The notes below the pieces were generated by a model. The model was not told where the DNA came from, did not search any database, and worked only from the letters and a program-made list of their open reading frames with translations. The translations under genes were made by a program, and so were the position numbers. Shown here in pieces: positions 26,502-38,800 of a DNA stretch of 64,000 bases (positions are counted from its first letter, which is position 1; every line of letters starts with the position of its first letter). The DNA is from Bdellovibrionales bacterium (GTDB taxonomy: Bacteria; Bdellovibrionota; Bdellovibrionia; Bdellovibrionales; UBA1609): the NCBI GenBank assembly GCA_020630675.1, contig JAHDIR010000007.1, forward strand, positions 1 through 64,000. Direction: 5' to 3'.

Positions 26502-26587
26502 GGAGAGATGCCCGAGTGGCTAAAGGGGACGGGCTGTAAACCCGTTGGCTTATGCCTTCGTAGGTTCGAATCCTACTCTCTCCACCA
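26502..26587 (+). tRNA. tyrU: tRNA-Tyr (anticodon GTA)
   Basis: A class II tRNA of 86 bases with a long variable arm has acceptor GGAGAGA/TCTCTCC, anticodon stem-loop CGGGCTGTAAACCCG and an encoded CCA. Confidence 0.97.
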
Positions 26588-26646
26588 TTTTTTATTGACC
26601 TTGCCATTGAGAGTATTTAAATTCTTAAGGCTAGGATTTTTTATTA

Positions 26647-26722
26647 GCGGGAGTAGCTCAATTGGTAGAGTATCAGCCTTCCAAGCTGAGGGTTGCGGGT
26701 TCGAGACCCGTCTCCCGCTCCA
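26647..26722 (+). tRNA. glyT: tRNA-Gly (anticodon TCC)
   Basis: A cloverleaf of 76 bases has acceptor GCGGGAG/CTCCCGC, anticodon loop CTTCCAA, T arm GCGGGTTCGAGACCCGT and an encoded CCA. Confidence 0.97.
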
Positions 26723-26744
26723 TGCATAGGTAAACCGAGTGTTT

Positions 26745-26819
26745 GCCCATGTGGCTCAGTGGTAGAGCACACCCTTGGTAAGGGTGAGGTCGAGAGTTCG
26801 ATTCTCTCCATGGGCACCA
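26745..26819 (+). tRNA. thrT: tRNA-Thr (anticodon GGT)
   Basis: A cloverleaf of 75 bases has acceptor GCCCATG/CATGGGC, anticodon stem-loop ACCCTTGGTAAGGGT and an encoded CCA. It is 84 bases before tuf. Confidence 0.97.
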
Positions 26820-26903
26820 GATTTAGTTTTTTAATTTATTTAAAGTAAATGAATTTAAACAATAGAACAAAAAGAGTGAGAGCTCGTAATTAGGAGGACT
26901 TAA

Positions 26904-28094
<1,191 letters not shown>

Positions 28095-28112
28095 AGTTTA
28101 AGTCCCGGCAGA

Positions 28113-28189
28113 AGGGTAGTAGCTCTAATTGGTAGAGCGACTGACTCCAAATCAGTAGGTTGGGGGTTCGAATCCCTCCTGCCCTGCCA
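28113..28189 (+). tRNA. trpT: tRNA-Trp (anticodon CCA)
   Basis: A cloverleaf of 77 bases begins AGGGTAG and closes with CTGCCCT, discriminator G and an encoded CCA. The anticodon loop is CTCCAAA. It lies 18 bases after the tuf stop and should be cut from the tuf transcript. Confidence 0.96.
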
Positions 28190-28217
28190 ATTTAAACAGT
28201 TAGTTTTAACTCAATCG

Positions 28218-28243
28218 AAAGCGCATTTAATGAATGCGCTTTT
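28218..28243 (+). terminator. Terminator or attenuator between tRNA-Trp and secE
   Basis: AAAGCGCATT and AATGCGCTTT form a 10-bp stem with a TAATG loop, followed by a short T-run. It should end or dampen tuf-tRNA transcription before secE. The T-run is short, so read-through is likely. Confidence 0.65.
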
Positions 28244-28261
28244 GGTTTAAGTGGGATGGTC

Positions 28262-28639
28262 ATGGAAAAAAGAAATAAAAAAATTATAACGGTCTCTTTT
28301 CTTTTAACAGCAGCCTTAGCCTTGCTAGTTACTCGAGTTCTTCTTGAGACGGCAGCAGCAGCCTACGGGCCAATTGCAAAGCTTTATAATCAAGATTTGG
28401 TTCAACACGGTCTTCCTTTGTTGGTTGCCTTTGTTACCTTTTGTTGTCTGCAGTTTAATAAAAAAGTTGTTAATTGGGCCGATGAAGTCGTGACCGAAAC
28501 CTATAAAGTGGTTTGGGTTTCTCGAAAAGATGTTGTCGCCATGACCATTGTTACATGTGTTATGGTGATCATCTCAAGTGTGGTGTTGGCTGTTTTTGAT
28601 ATAACATCTCGTCAGGTTGTGAACCTGATTCTTAACTAA
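28262..28639 (+). CDS. secE: Preprotein translocase subunit SecE
   Basis: SecE clamps SecY in the inner-membrane export channel. The protein is the long proteobacterial form with three likely helices (about 9-28, 48-65 and 95-117). The conserved cytoplasmic amphipathic part before the last helix includes FNKKVVNWADEVVTETYKVVWVSRKD. Length is 125 residues from this ATG. An ATG two codons earlier (28256) is also possible, since the upstream GTGGGA fits neither start clearly. It lies directly before nusG, the usual order. Confidence 0.93.
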   Translation: MEKRNKKIITVSFLLTAALALLVTRVLLETAAAAYGPIAKLYNQDLVQHGLPLLVAFVTFCCLQFNKKVVNWADEVVTETYKVVWVSRKDVVAMTIVTCVMVIISSVVLAVFDITSRQVVNLILN

Positions 28640-28653
28640 TAGGTTGGTGTTAA

Positions 28654-29187
28654 GTGGAAAATTTTAAGTGGTATATCGTAAATACTCAGTCAGGTTGTGA
28701 AAACACGGCTAAAAACTCTATCCTTGAGCGAATTTCATCATTAAAGATGGAAGACTATTTTGGCGAAATTTTAGTGCCTATGGAAAATGTTGTCGAGCTT
28801 GTTAAGGGTAAGAAAACATCAAGAAATAAGAAATTTTTTCCTGGTTATATCTTTGTTCAGATGAATTTAACTGACAAGGCTTGGCATTTAGTTCGAAGTT
28901 CGTCAAAGGTTTCTGGGTTTGTTGGTGGTAAATCGCGCCCTCCAGAGGTTCCTGAGCATGAAGTAGCTAGAATCACTAAGCAAATGGAAACTGGGGCCGA
29001 GCAATCTAAGCCTAGAGTTAGCTTCTTGGTGGGTGAAAATGTAATGGTTATTGATGGGCCATTCAGTAATTTTAATGGAACTGTTGAGGATATTAACGAA
29101 GAAAAAGCTAAAGTTAAGGTTTTAGTGAGTATTTTTGGGCGTCCAACACCAGTAGAGCTTGACTTTGTACAGGTTGAGAAAGCATAA
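28654..29187 (+). CDS. nusG: Transcription termination/antitermination protein NusG
   Basis: NusG binds RNA polymerase, raises processivity and links it to Rho or the ribosome. It has 177 residues. The NGN domain (about 1-118) starts [19 protein letters not shown] and includes [10 protein letters not shown]. The KOW domain holds [21 protein letters not shown] and [19 protein letters not shown]. The start is GTG with a weak AGG ten bases before it. It is co-directional with secE and rplK, 14 bases after secE. Confidence 0.97.
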   Translation: MENFKWYIVNTQSGCENTAKNSILERISSLKMEDYFGEILVPMENVVELVKGKKTSRNKKFFPGYIFVQMNLTDKAWHLVRSSSKVSGFVGGKSRPPEVPEHEVARITKQMETGAEQSKPRVSFLVGENVMVIDGPFSNFNGTVEDINEEKAKVKVLVSIFGRPTPVELDFVQVEKA

Positions 29188-29226
29188 CAGGGAACTTAAA
29201 AAAAATATTAAGTGTATTATTAATCC

Positions 29227-29256
29227 TTAGCTGGAGCTTTTATAGCCTCCGGCTAA
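29227..29256 (+). promoter_or_regulatory. Leader hairpin before rplK (possible L1 autoregulation site)
   Basis: TTAGCTGGAG (29227-29236) and CTCCGGCTAA (29247-29256) form a 10-bp stem with one T-G pair and a 10-base loop, about 20 bases before the rplK start. In many bacteria L1 represses the L11-L1 operon by binding a leader that mimics its rRNA site. The location fits, but the specific L1-binding bases were not verified. It lacks a T-run, so a terminator is unlikely. Confidence 0.45.
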
Positions 29257-29277
29257 ATGTGCTAGGAGTGGGAAATT

Positions 29278-29703
29278 ATGGCAAAAAAAGTAACTGGCCA
29301 AATTAAACTACAGATACCGGCAGGGAAGGCGAATCCAGCTCCTCCCGTTGGACCGGCGCTCGGGCAACATGGGGTTAACATAATGGATTTCTGTAAGCAG
29401 TTTAATGCTAAAACACAGAAAATGGGTGATACCATTGCTCCTGTGATCATTACTGTTTATCAGGACCGTTCGTTTAGCTTCATTATTAAAACCCCGCCGA
29501 CGTCTGTGTTGTTAATGAAGGCAATGAAACTGAAAGGTGGCTCTAAAATGCCCCAAAAAGATAAAGTGGGCAAAGTTACGCCTGCTCAAATTAAGGAAAT
29601 TGCGGAAACAAAGCTTCCTGATTTGAATTGCTTAACAATAGAAAGTGCAATGTCACAAGTAGAAGGTACTGCGAAAAGCATGGGCCTTGAAATCGCTAAA
29701 TAG
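29278..29703 (+). CDS. rplK: 50S ribosomal protein L11
   Basis: L11 binds the GTPase-associated region of 23S rRNA. It has 141 residues, the usual length. The N-terminal domain shows [34 protein letters not shown] with the Pro-rich thiostrepton-contact segment. The C-terminal RNA-binding domain shows [19 protein letters not shown] and [23 protein letters not shown] lies nine bases before the ATG. It follows a leader hairpin and precedes rplA by 16 bases. Confidence 0.98.
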   Translation: MAKKVTGQIKLQIPAGKANPAPPVGPALGQHGVNIMDFCKQFNAKTQKMGDTIAPVIITVYQDRSFSFIIKTPPTSVLLMKAMKLKGGSKMPQKDKVGKVTPAQIKEIAETKLPDLNCLTIESAMSQVEGTAKSMGLEIAK

Positions 29704-29719
29704 TCGGTAGAGGGAAATT

Positions 29720-30421
29720 ATGTCTAAAGGAAAAAGATTCAAGTCTAACCTTGAAAAGGTAGATCGAAGTAAAAAATATTCTATTGATGAAGCTTTGAAC
29801 GTTGTCTCTGAAGTGGCAAATGCCAAATTTGATGAGTCCGTTGATGTGTCAGTGCGATTGGGCGTAGATCCAAAGCAATCTGACCAACAGGTTCGTGGTG
29901 CTATTGCTCTTCCTCATGGTTTAGGTAAAGAGGTGCGTGTTCTGGTTTTTGCAAAAGGTCCAAAAGAAGGCGAAGCTAAAGAGGCGGGAGCTGACTTTGT
30001 AGGCGCTGATGATCTAGTTGAAAAAATCAAGGGTGGGTGGTTAGACTTTGATAAAGTCATTGCTACTCCTGATATGATGGCAACTGTGTCTAAGGTGGCA
30101 AAAATTTTAGGCCCTCGTGGTTTAATGCCAAACCCAAAAGTAGGTACAGTTACAATGAACGTTAAAGATGCTGTCTCTGGCGAGAAAAAAGGTAAGCTCG
30201 CTTATCGTGTAGAAAAAGCCGGGATTGTTCATGCTTCTATTGGAAGAAAATCAATGGGTAATGACAAGTTAAAAGATAATTTTTTAACTCTGTTATCAGC
30301 TCTGTTAAAAGCAAAACCTGCATCAAGTAAAGGTGTCTATATGAGGAATATTACAATGTCCTCAACAATGGGCCCTGGTTTAGGTCTTGATGTGAGTGCT
30401 GCACAAAGTGCATTAAAATAA
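29720..30421 (+). CDS. rplA: 50S ribosomal protein L1
   Basis: L1 forms the mobile L1 stalk near the E site and represses its own operon in many bacteria. The 233 residues match the family. Key segments are [62 protein letters not shown] (the signature region) and [21 protein letters not shown] lies before the ATG. Its proposed leader site lies upstream of rplK. Confidence 0.98.
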   Translation: MSKGKRFKSNLEKVDRSKKYSIDEALNVVSEVANAKFDESVDVSVRLGVDPKQSDQQVRGAIALPHGLGKEVRVLVFAKGPKEGEAKEAGADFVGADDLVEKIKGGWLDFDKVIATPDMMATVSKVAKILGPRGLMPNPKVGTVTMNVKDAVSGEKKGKLAYRVEKAGIVHASIGRKSMGNDKLKDNFLTLLSALLKAKPASSKGVYMRNITMSSTMGPGLGLDVSAAQSALK

Positions 30422-30431
30422 TTTATTAACC

Positions 30432-30560
30432 ATTGCGGTCAGAGACCACAGGTGCTTTTTAAAGCTTAAGCCATTTGGGCCTGTCGAGACGGTAGAGTGA
30501 AATTTAACTTTAAACTTCCCTCCTGATTCGCGAACAACAAAAAATAACGAAGGAGGTGAA
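30432..30560 (+). promoter_or_regulatory. Ribosomal protein L10 leader RNA (rplJ leader)
   Basis: The 145-base gap before rplJ has the hallmarks of the L10-L12 autoregulatory leader. AGAGACCACAGGTGC is followed later by GCCTGTCGAGACGGTAG-GTGAA-like sequence, where ACAGG pairs with CCTGT and the GA-rich internal loop forms the L10-binding kink. Downstream, CCTCC (30519-30523) plus TTCG can pair with CGAA plus the rplJ Shine-Dalgarno GGAGG (30552-30556), hiding the ribosome site. The assignment rests on motif memory, not a covariance search. Confidence 0.72.
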
Positions 30561-30566
30561 AGAAGT

Positions 30567-31088
30567 ATGATGACAAGAGCTCAAAAAGTTCAAGAAATCC
30601 AGGTTCTTTCCGAAAAGTTCGGTAAATCAAAGGCCGCGTTTTTAGTCAATTTTATTGGCATGAACGTTGAGCAGGTGACCGATTTACGAAAAAAACTCAT
30701 TCCATTAGATTCGGAAATGAGGGTCGTAAGAAACACACTGGCAAAACTAGCTTTAAAAGATCATCCAGAAATGGATGAGGCTATATCTAGCGAATTTGTA
30801 GGCAATAACGCCGTTGTATTTGCTTATGATGATGCCTCAGCTCCAGCAAAAGCTTTAAGCGAATACAGTAAAAACGTAGAAGCTTTGGTTTTGAAAGCTG
30901 GTGTTATGGATGGCAAAGGCCTTGATGAGAATGGAGTTAAATACTTAGCAACATTACCATCTAAAGAAGAATTACAAGCTAAATTATTGGGCACATTAAT
31001 GGCTCCGATGTCGAAATTTGTTAGAACTTTAAATGAAGTTCCGGGAAGTTTTGTTCGAACATTAAATGCTTATAAAGACACTAAATAA
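30567..31088 (+). CDS. rplJ: 50S ribosomal protein L10
   Basis: L10 anchors the L7/L12 dimers to the ribosome stalk. The 173 residues match the family: KVQEIQVLSEKFGKSKAAFLVNFIGMNV at the N-terminus, then RVVRNTLAKLAL and LATLPSKEELQAKLLGTLMAPMSKFVRTLNEVPGSFVRTLNAY at the C-terminus, where L7/L12 binds. The ATG at 30567 lies ten bases after GGAGG; a second Met codon follows at once. The Shine-Dalgarno can be sequestered by the leader structure, consistent with translational feedback. Confidence 0.98.
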   Translation: MMTRAQKVQEIQVLSEKFGKSKAAFLVNFIGMNVEQVTDLRKKLIPLDSEMRVVRNTLAKLALKDHPEMDEAISSEFVGNNAVVFAYDDASAPAKALSEYSKNVEALVLKAGVMDGKGLDENGVKYLATLPSKEELQAKLLGTLMAPMSKFVRTLNEVPGSFVRTLNAYKDTK

Positions 31089-31123
31089 CAATTTAAATTT
31101 TAAAATAATATAGGAGGTCAGAA

Positions 31124-31498
31124 ATGGCTGTATCAAAAGAAGAAGTAGTAGAGTTTTTATCAAATATGCCTGTTATTGAGTTAGCAGAAATGGTGAAAGA
31201 ATTAGAAGATAAGTGGGGCGTAAGTGCTGCTGCTCCTGTAGCTGTTGCTGCTGGTCCTGCTGCTGGCGGAGCTGCTGCTGAAGAAAAAACTGAGTTTGAC
31301 GTTATTCTTGCTAGCGCTGGATCTAGTAAAATTAACGTGATTAAAGAGGTTCGTGGAATCACAGGATTAGGTCTTAAAGAAGCTAAAGACTTAGTTGAGT
31401 CAGCTCCAAAAGCTGTTAAAGAAGGAATTCCTAAAGACGAAGCTGAAAAAATCAAAGAAGCTCTAACTAAAGCTGGAGCAACAGTAGAAGTTAAGTAA
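31124..31498 (+). CDS. rplL: 50S ribosomal protein L7/L12
   Basis: L7/L12 is the multicopy stalk protein that recruits translation GTPases. The 124 residues have the standard N-terminal dimerisation domain ([24 protein letters not shown]). An Ala/Gly-rich hinge ([17 protein letters not shown]) follows. The C-terminal factor-binding domain shows [20 protein letters not shown] and [27 protein letters not shown] precedes the ATG. An attenuator-like hairpin follows. Confidence 0.98.
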   Translation: MAVSKEEVVEFLSNMPVIELAEMVKELEDKWGVSAAAPVAVAAGPAAGGAAAEEKTEFDVILASAGSSKINVIKEVRGITGLGLKEAKDLVESAPKAVKEGIPKDEAEKIKEALTKAGATVEVK

Positions 31499-31575
31499 AA
31501 AATGAAGCTTGCTGTCTGCGCAAAATTCGTAGAGAATGTGTGGGCGGCAAATCATTAATATAAGTTAGTTATTCG

Positions 31576-31606
31576 AGTTTAAGGCCTTGTAGGTCTTAAA
31601 CTTTTT
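31576..31606 (+). terminator. Attenuator-like terminator between rplL and rpoB
   Basis: AGTTTAAGGCC (31576-31586) and GGTCTTAAACT (31592-31602) form an 11-bp stem with one G-T pair and a TTGTA loop, followed by TTTTT. It lies where E. coli has the partial terminator that sets the rpoBC to ribosomal-protein ratio. Partial read-through is inferred, since no promoter was found before rpoB. Confidence 0.75.
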
Positions 31607-31642
31607 GAGCTTAAAAAATACATCTCATCATAAGGAGAGATA

Positions 31643-34600
31643 ATGGACAGCACTCCCGTAGCAGCTTCTAACCTAAGACTTAGAAAAAGTTTTTCTCGTA
31701 CTGAACAACTCACTGAAATCCCCAATTTAATTGAACTTCAAAAAAACTCTTATGAAGGTTTTTTGCAAAGAGACGTAGATACTGATCGTCGTGATGAAGA
31801 GGGACTTAACGGAGTTTTTAAATCGGTATTTCCGATCAGTGACTTCAATAACACAGCAAGTCTTGAGTTTGTAGGCTACTCCCTTGAGCCGGCGAAATAC
31901 GATGTAGAAGAGTGTCGCCAAAGAGGAATGACCTTTGCTGCTCCTATTAAAGTGACTTTGCGCTTAGTTGTTTTTGATGTGGATGAAGAAACAGAAGCAA
32001 GAAGTATTAGAGATGTAAAAGAACAAGAAGTATACCTTGGTGAAATCCCCTTAATGACCTCAAATGGTTCTTTTATTGTTAATGGAACAGAAAGGGTGGT
32101 TGTGAGCCAGTTACATAGATCACCAGGTGTGTTCTTTGATGATGATGGTGGAGCGAATAACACCAGTGGAAAAATCATTTATTCAGCGCGGGTGATCCCA
32201 TACCGTGGTTCATGGCTAGATTTTGAATTTGATCAAAAAGATCTTCTTTATGTCAGAATTGATCGCCGAAGAAAGTTCCCCGTAACTATTCTATTAAAAG
32301 CTCTTGGTTATGATACCGAAGAACTTTTAAAGTATTTTTATAATATTGAAAGAGTAAAGCTCGATAGTAAGTCTGGGAAAGTCTATCGAAAGCTTGATAT
32401 TGAAAAAATGGCAGGGCAGCGTGCTGTTTCTGATATAGTTAACCCAAAAGACGGATCTGTAGTTGTTAATGCAGGACGAAGAATTACTCGTGCCATTGTT
32501 CGCAAAGTAACAGAACTTAATATTCAAGAGATTGAACTAGAAAGAGCTGACCTGGTTGGAAAAGTGATTGGTTTACCAATTATTGATGAGTCCACAGGGG
32601 AAATCATTGCCGACGCCAACTCTGAAGTTACTGCTGAAGTTTTGGATCAAGTGTTAGCGGCTGGTTTGACAGAAGTTGACCTTATTTTCTTTGATGGTTT
32701 AACAGTCGGCCCTTACCTAAGAAACACTCTTCTTGTCGATAAAGTTACAACACAAGAAGATTCTTTAATTGAAATTTACAAAAGACTACGTCCGGGTGAG
32801 CCACCAACTCCGGAAGCCGCTGATAAGTTTTTTCAGCGCCTATTTTTTAACTCAGAGTCTTATGACTTAAGTGAAGTTGGACGTTTAAAAATTAACCACA
32901 GGTTCGGGATTTCTTTTGAAGACTGTCCTGTGTCGCACAGAACATTAACTAAAATTGATATCATGAATGTGGTAAAAACTTTAGTTGAGCTTAAAAACGG
33001 TAATGGCGAAGTGGATGATATTGATCATTTGGGCAACCGCCGTGTTAGATCTGTTGGTGAGCTTTTAGAAAACCAATACCGAATTGGTCTTGTTCGAATG
33101 GAAAGAGCCATTCGAGAAAGAATGAGTCTTCAAGATGTTGAAACGATGATGCCTCATGATTTAGTGAATGCAAAGCCTGTGAACGCCGTTGTTAAAGAGT
33201 TTTTTGGCTCCAGTCAGTTGTCACAGTTTATGGATCAAACCAATCCACTTTCTGAAATCACTCACAAAAGAAGGCTATCAGCTCTAGGACCTGGCGGGTT
33301 AACAAGAGATCGTGCGGGCTTCGAAGTTCGAGATGTTCACCCCACTCATTATGGTCGTATTTGTCCGATTGAAACTCCCGAGGGACCAAACATTGGTTTG
33401 ATTGCCTCTTTGGCGACATATGCCAGAATTAATAGTTATGGTTTCGTTGAAACTCCTTATCGTAAAGTGAATGATGGTAAGGTGACTCGTGATATCAGTT
33501 ATATGTCGGCTTTGGAAGAGTCAGGCCATCATATTGCTCAGGCTGGAAAAGATATAGCTAATGATGAAATCACCGCTGATAATGTGACTGTCCGAGTAGA
33601 CGGTGAGTATGAGCGAGTTGATAAGTCAAGAGTGTCTCTTCTTGATGTTTCTCCTAGTCAGTTGGTTTCTATTGCTGCGTCTTTAATTCCTTTTCTTGAG
33701 CATGATGATGCCAACAGAGCCTTGATGGGTTCAAATATGCAACGTCAGGCGGTTCCTTTGTTAAAAGCAAGAGCTCCGTTGGTCGGAACAGGTGTTGAAA
33801 AATTAGTTGCTAAAGACTCAGGTACCAGTGTGGTTTGTACCAACGATGGGATTGTAGAAGAAGTTGATGCTTCTCGCGTTGTGGTTCGAAGGTTTGCTAA
33901 GGGTGGAGAGCTCGGCGGAAACGTTGATATCTACAACTTAACAAAGTATCAAAGAACAAATCAAAATACATGCTTTAACCAAAAAGCGATTGTTAATGTT
34001 GGCGATCGTTTAAAAAAGAATGACATTATTGCTGATGGCCCATCGACCGAATTAGGTGAGTTGGCTTTAGGTCAAAATATCTTGGTCGCCTTTACGCCTT
34101 GGATGGGTTATAACTTTGAGGATTCCATTTTAATTAACGAAAGGCTAATTAAAGATGATGTCTATACTTCTGTTCACATTGAAGAGTTCGAGTGTATTGC
34201 TAGAGATACAAAACTTGGCAAAGAAGAGATTACCCGTGATATTGCCAATGTCGGTGAAGAGGCCTTAAGTGATATTGATACAAGTGGTATTATTCGCATT
34301 GGTGCCGATGTAAAACCGGGTGAAATCTTAGTTGGTAAGGTAACTCCAAAAGGAGAAACTCAACTTTCTCCTGAAGAAAAGCTGTTAAGAGCTATCTTTG
34401 GTGAAAAAGCAGGTGATGTGCGAGATACTTCTCTTCGTGTACCATCTGGGGTTTTTGGAACAGTGATTGATGCTCAGGTTTATAGTCGTGAGGTTTCGAG
34501 TCGTGATGAAAGACTACAGTCCATCATAGATGAGAAAAAACAAAAAATTGAAAAAGACTTAAATATTGAACAAAATGTTATCCGAAATAACTCTTTGGAT

Positions 34601-35815
34601 AAAATTAAAAACCTTTTGGTTGGTAAAGTAACTACGGGTGTTTTACTCAATGAAGATGGTTCAACTAAATTACTAGAAAAAGATCAAACAATTGAAGCTG
34701 CTGACTTAGAAACTATTCCTTTTGAGCTTTTAAGTTATGTCCCTTTAGATGCTGACCTTGAATATCAGGTCACGCGAATTATTGATGGGGCAAGAAACCA
34801 ACTAGAAGCTGTTAAAATGGTTTTTGACGAAAAAGTTGATCGCTTAAGAAAAGGCGATGAGCTTCCTCCTGGTGTGATTAAAATGGTCAAAGTTTATGTC
34901 GCCATCAAGCGTAAGCTACAAGTGGGAGATAAATTTGCCGGACGTCATGGAAACAAAGGTGTAATCTCAAGAGTTCTTCCTTCTGAGGATATGCCTTATA
35001 TGGCCGATGGTCGTCCAGTAGATATGGTTCTCAACCCTCTTGGTGTACCTTCTCGTATGAATATTGGTCAGGTGTTAGAGGTTCATTTGGGTTGGGCCGC
35101 ACGCGCCGTTGGTGAGCAAATCGCTGAGCAATTAGAAAACTTTAATCTGGAAAGAGCTAAAGGCAAACTTCTTGAGGTTTATAACGGAGCTGACTTTAAA
35201 GAAAAGATTGGCAATGCTGATGAGGCGTCTGTAAAAAAGATGATCAAGAAAGTGGCTGAAGGAGTTCATTTAGCAACACCTGTTTTTGATGGAGCTAAAG
35301 AGAGTGATGTGAAAGAGTTGTTAGCTCATGCTGAACTGCCTTCAAGTGGTCAAACTATTTTATTTGACGGTCGTACAGGGGAGCCATTTACAACTCCTGT
35401 TACAGTCGGAATCATGTATATGTTGAAGCTTCATCATTTAGTTGAAGAAAAGATTCATGCCCGTTCTATTGGACCTTATTCTTTGGTTTCTCAACAACCT
35501 CTTGGTGGTAAAGCTCAGTTTGGTGGACAAAGGTTAGGAGAGATGGAAGTTTGGGCCATCGAGGCTTACGGTGCTTCGTACGCTCTACAGGAGTTCTTAA
35601 CAGTTAAGTCTGATGATGTTGCTGGTCGAACTCGAATGTATGAAAGCATTGTTAAGGGTGAAAACCTTCTTGAGCCAGGTTTACCTGAGTCTTTCAATGT
35701 CTTGATTAAAGAGCTTCAAAGTTTGGCTTTAAACATCGAGCTGATTGAGTCTGATGTTTTAACCGAAGCTCCAAAAGACGTCACTCCAACTGGAGATGAT
35801 GAAATTAAACACTAA
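31643..35815 (+). CDS. rpoB: RNA polymerase subunit beta
   Basis: RpoB forms half of the catalytic cleft of RNA polymerase. The 1390 residues are complete. The rifampicin region reads [20 protein letters not shown] then [11 protein letters not shown], the sensitive-type sequence. Other hallmarks are [59 protein letters not shown], and the C-terminal [22 protein letters not shown] tail ([20 protein letters not shown]) ends it. An AGGAGAGA site precedes the ATG. It follows the attenuator and lies 47 bases before rpoC. Confidence 0.99.
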   Translation: MDSTPVAASNLRLRKSFSRTEQLTEIPNLIELQKNSYEGFLQRDVDTDRRDEEGLNGVFKSVFPISDFNNTASLEFVGYSLEPAKYDVEECRQRGMTFAAPIKVTLRLVVFDVDEETEARSIRDVKEQEVYLGEIPLMTSNGSFIVNGTERVVVSQLHRSPGVFFDDDGGANNTSGKIIYSARVIPYRGSWLDFEFDQKDLLYVRIDRRRKFPVTILLKALGYDTEELLKYFYNIERVKLDSKSGKVYRKLDIEKMAGQRAVSDIVNPKDGSVVVNAGRRITRAIVRKVTELNIQEIELERADLVGKVIGLPIIDESTGEIIADANSEVTAEVLDQVLAAGLTEVDLIFFDGLTVGPYLRNTLLVDKVTTQEDSLIEIYKRLRPGEPPTPEAADKFFQRLFFNSESYDLSEVGRLKINHRFGISFEDCPVSHRTLTKIDIMNVVKTLVELKNGNGEVDDIDHLGNRRVRSVGELLENQYRIGLVRMERAIRERMSLQDVETMMPHDLVNAKPVNAVVKEFFGSSQLSQFMDQTNPLSEITHKRRLSALGPGGLTRDRAGFEVRDVHPTHYGRICPIETPEGPNIGLIASLATYARINSYGFVETPYRKVNDGKVTRDISYMSALEESGHHIAQAGKDIANDEITADNVTVRVDGEYERVDKSRVSLLDVSPSQLVSIAASLIPFLEHDDANRALMGSNMQRQAVPLLKARAPLVGTGVEKLVAKDSGTSVVCTNDGIVEEVDASRVVVRRFAKGGELGGNVDIYNLTKYQRTNQNTCFNQKAIVNVGDRLKKNDIIADGPSTELGELALGQNILVAFTPWMGYNFEDSILINERLIKDDVYTSVHIEEFECIARDTKLGKEEITRDIANVGEEALSDIDTSGIIRIGADVKPGEILVGKVTPKGETQLSPEEKLLRAIFGEKAGDVRDTSLRVPSGVFGTVIDAQVYSREVSSRDERLQSIIDEKKQKIEKDLNIEQNVIRNNSLDKIKNLLVGKVTTGVLLNEDGSTKLLEKDQTIEAADLETIPFELLSYVPLDADLEYQVTRIIDGARNQLEAVKMVFDEKVDRLRKGDELPPGVIKMVKVYVAIKRKLQVGDKFAGRHGNKGVISRVLPSEDMPYMADGRPVDMVLNPLGVPSRMNIGQVLEVHLGWAARAVGEQIAEQLENFNLERAKGKLLEVYNGADFKEKIGNADEASVKKMIKKVAEGVHLATPVFDGAKESDVKELLAHAELPSSGQTILFDGRTGEPFTTPVTVGIMYMLKLHHLVEEKIHARSIGPYSLVSQQPLGGKAQFGGQRLGEMEVWAIEAYGASYALQEFLTVKSDDVAGRTRMYESIVKGENLLEPGLPESFNVLIKELQSLALNIELIESDVLTEAPKDVTPTGDDEIKH

Positions 35816-35862
35816 TGAGATTTTTTTTGCGAATTATTTTGTTTTAAAACAGGGAGACTACC

Positions 35863-38800
35863 TTGAAAGATTTATTAAACTTTTTTGACAAACCAAAAGA
35901 TCCATTAGCATTTAATGCGGTCAGAATTTCTTTGGCTTCCCCTGAGATGATCAGGGATTGGTCTTTTGGTGAAGTAAAAAAACCAGAAACAATTAACTAC
36001 AGAACTTTTAAGCCAGAAAGAGATGGTTTATTTTGTGCAAAGATTTTTGGGCCAATCAAAGACTACGAATGTCTTTGTGGAAAGTACAAAAGAATGAAGT
36101 ACAGAGGTGTTGTCTGTGAAAAGTGTGGCGTTGAGGTCACTCAAAGTAAGGTAAGAAGGGAGCGCTTAGGTCATATTGATTTAGCCAGCCCCGTTGCTCA
36201 CATATGGTTTTTAAGGTCATTGCCAAGTCGTATAGGTCATTTACTTAACCTGTCATTAAAAGATGTTGAAAGAGTTCTTTACTGTGAAGCTTACGCGGTG
36301 ACTGACCCAATGGAAACTACTTTAGAAGAAGGTCAAATTTTATCAGAAGAAGCTTATCAAAATGCTTTGAATGAATTTGGGCCAAACTTCAAAGCTTATA
36401 TTGGTGGAGAAGCAATTTTAGAGTTACTTCGTAAAATTGACCCTGAATATCTTTCTCGTAAAATCCGTATGGATTTAAAAGAAACTAAGTCTGAAGCTCA
36501 AATTAAAAAACTATCTAAGCGACTAAAGGTAGCCGAAGCTTTCAAAGGCTCAATTAATAAGCCTGAGTGGATGATGCTGAGTATTTTACCTGTTATACCG
36601 CCAGACCTAAGACCTTTAGTGCCTTTAGATGGTGGCCGATTCGCTACATCTGATCTTAACGATCTTTATCGTCGAGTGATTAACAGAAACAACCGTTTGA
36701 AAAGATTGTCTGAGTTGAATGCACCAGACATTATCATTCGTAACGAAAAAAGAATGTTACAAGAAGCCGTGGATGCTCTTCTTGATAACGGCCGTAGAGG
36801 TAAAACGTTCACAGGTCCGAACAAAAGGCCATTAAGATCTCTCAGTGATATGTTAAAAGGTAAGCAAGGGCGATTCCGTCAGAACTTACTTGGTAAACGT
36901 GTGGATTACTCTGGTCGATCCGTAATTGTCGTGGGCCCTTACTTGAAGCTGCACCAGTGTGGCCTTCCCAAAAAAATGGCCTTAGAATTATTTAAGCCAT
37001 TTGTTTACAACAAATTAGAAGAAAGAGGTTTCTCTTCAACTATCAAGCAGTCCAAGCGCTTGGTAGAGCAAGAAACAGTAGAAGTATGGGATATTTTATC
37101 AGAAGTAGTTAAAGAGCATCCTGTTATGCTAAACAGAGCTCCAACGCTACATAGGCTTGGAATCCAAGCTTTTGAGCCTGTTTTACATGAAGGTAAAGCT
37201 ATTCAGTTGCACCCATTAGTGTGTACAGCATTTAATGCTGACTTTGATGGGGATCAGATGGCTGTTCATGTGCCATTGTCGGTAGAAGCTCAGGTAGAAA
37301 CTCGTGTTCTTATGATGTCGACCAACAATATTTTATCTCCAGCCAGTGGTAAGCCAGTGATTAACCCAACACAGGATATTGTTCTAGGTGCTTATTGGAT
37401 GACAAGAGTTCGCCCAGGAGCCAAAGGAACTGGTCGTATTTTTGCGAGCATTCAAGAGGTGACTTACGCTTTTGATATGGGTGAGGTTGACCTTCAAGCG
37501 GCTGTGAAAGTTAGAATTAGCGGTAAATTAGAAGATACCAGCGTTGGGCGTGCTCTTATGGGTGACATTGTTCCAAAGGGTGTTTCTTTTGATGTCGTTA
37601 ACCGAGTGATGGATAAAAAAGCTCTTGGAAACTTTATTGATATATCTTTCCGTGAGGCTGGTGCCAAGGCCACTGTTATACTTGCTGACAAGTTAATGCA
37701 GTTAGGTTTTAAGTTCTCAACCACTGCCGGTGTGTCCATTTGTTTAGATGATTTAAACATTCCAAAAGAAAAAGCTACTTTACTTCAAGCAGCTGAAGAC
37801 CAAGTTTTAGAAATTCAGCAACAGTATGATGAAGGTTTAATTACTGATGGTGAGCGCTATAACAAAGTGGTCGATATTTGGGCTCAAACGGGTGATAAGG
37901 TCGCCAAAGAAATGATGAACCAAATTGAGCGCGAAAAAATGATGGTTGACGGTAAAGAAATTGAAACTCCAAGTTTCAACCCTATTTTTGTAATGGCGGA
38001 TTCAGGTGCGAGGGGTTCTGCCGCTCAAATTCGTCAGCTTGCTGGAATGCGTGGTTTAATGGCCAAGCCATCTGGTGAAATTATTGAAACTCCTATCACC
38101 GCCAACTTCCGCGAAGGTCTTTCAGTTCTTCAGTATTTTATCTCTACACATGGTGCTCGTAAAGGTTTGGCCGATACAGCTCTTAAAACGGCAAACTCTG
38201 GTTACTTAACTAGAAAGCTTGTCGATGTTTCTCAAGATATGGTTATTAACGAAACAGATTGTGGCAGTACAGATGGTCTAATCGTTACCCCTCTGCTTGA
38301 GGCTGGTGAAGTTATACAGCCACTTGGTGATCGTATCTTAGGGCGTATTGCTCTTGAAGATATTGTTGATCCTAATACCAACGAAGTATTATGTGCGGCC
38401 AACGGGTCTATAGATGAAGATGTAGTAGCTAAGGTAGAAGCCGCAGGAATAGAGCGAGTTAAAATTAGATCAGTGTTAACTTGCTTAACTCCAAAAGGTG
38501 TTTGTATTAAGTGTTATGGCCGAGATTTATCTCGAGGAAGTATGGTTCATTTAGGTGAGGCTGTTGGTATTATTGCCGCCCAATCGATCGGTGAGCCTGG
38601 AACTCAGTTAACGATGAGAACGTTCCATTTAGGTGGTACTGCCTCTCGTGCTGTTGAGCAGTCTGTTCATGCTGCAAGAACTGAAGGTAAAGTTAAGCTA
38701 GAAGCTAATACGGTTGAAAATAAAAATGGTAAGTTAACCGTTATGTCTAGAAACAGTGAACTATTAGTTTTAGATGCCAGTGGAAGAGAACGTGAAAGAT

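Noticed and set aside
26508..26729. Rightward 73-residue open frame overlapping the tRNA genes
   Set aside because: It runs across tRNA-Tyr, the spacer and tRNA-Gly. Both tRNAs are certain, so the frame is incidental.
31093..31455. 120-residue reverse-strand frame over rplL
   Set aside because: Its composition mirrors the Ala/Gly/Lys-rich L7/L12 sequence on the other strand.
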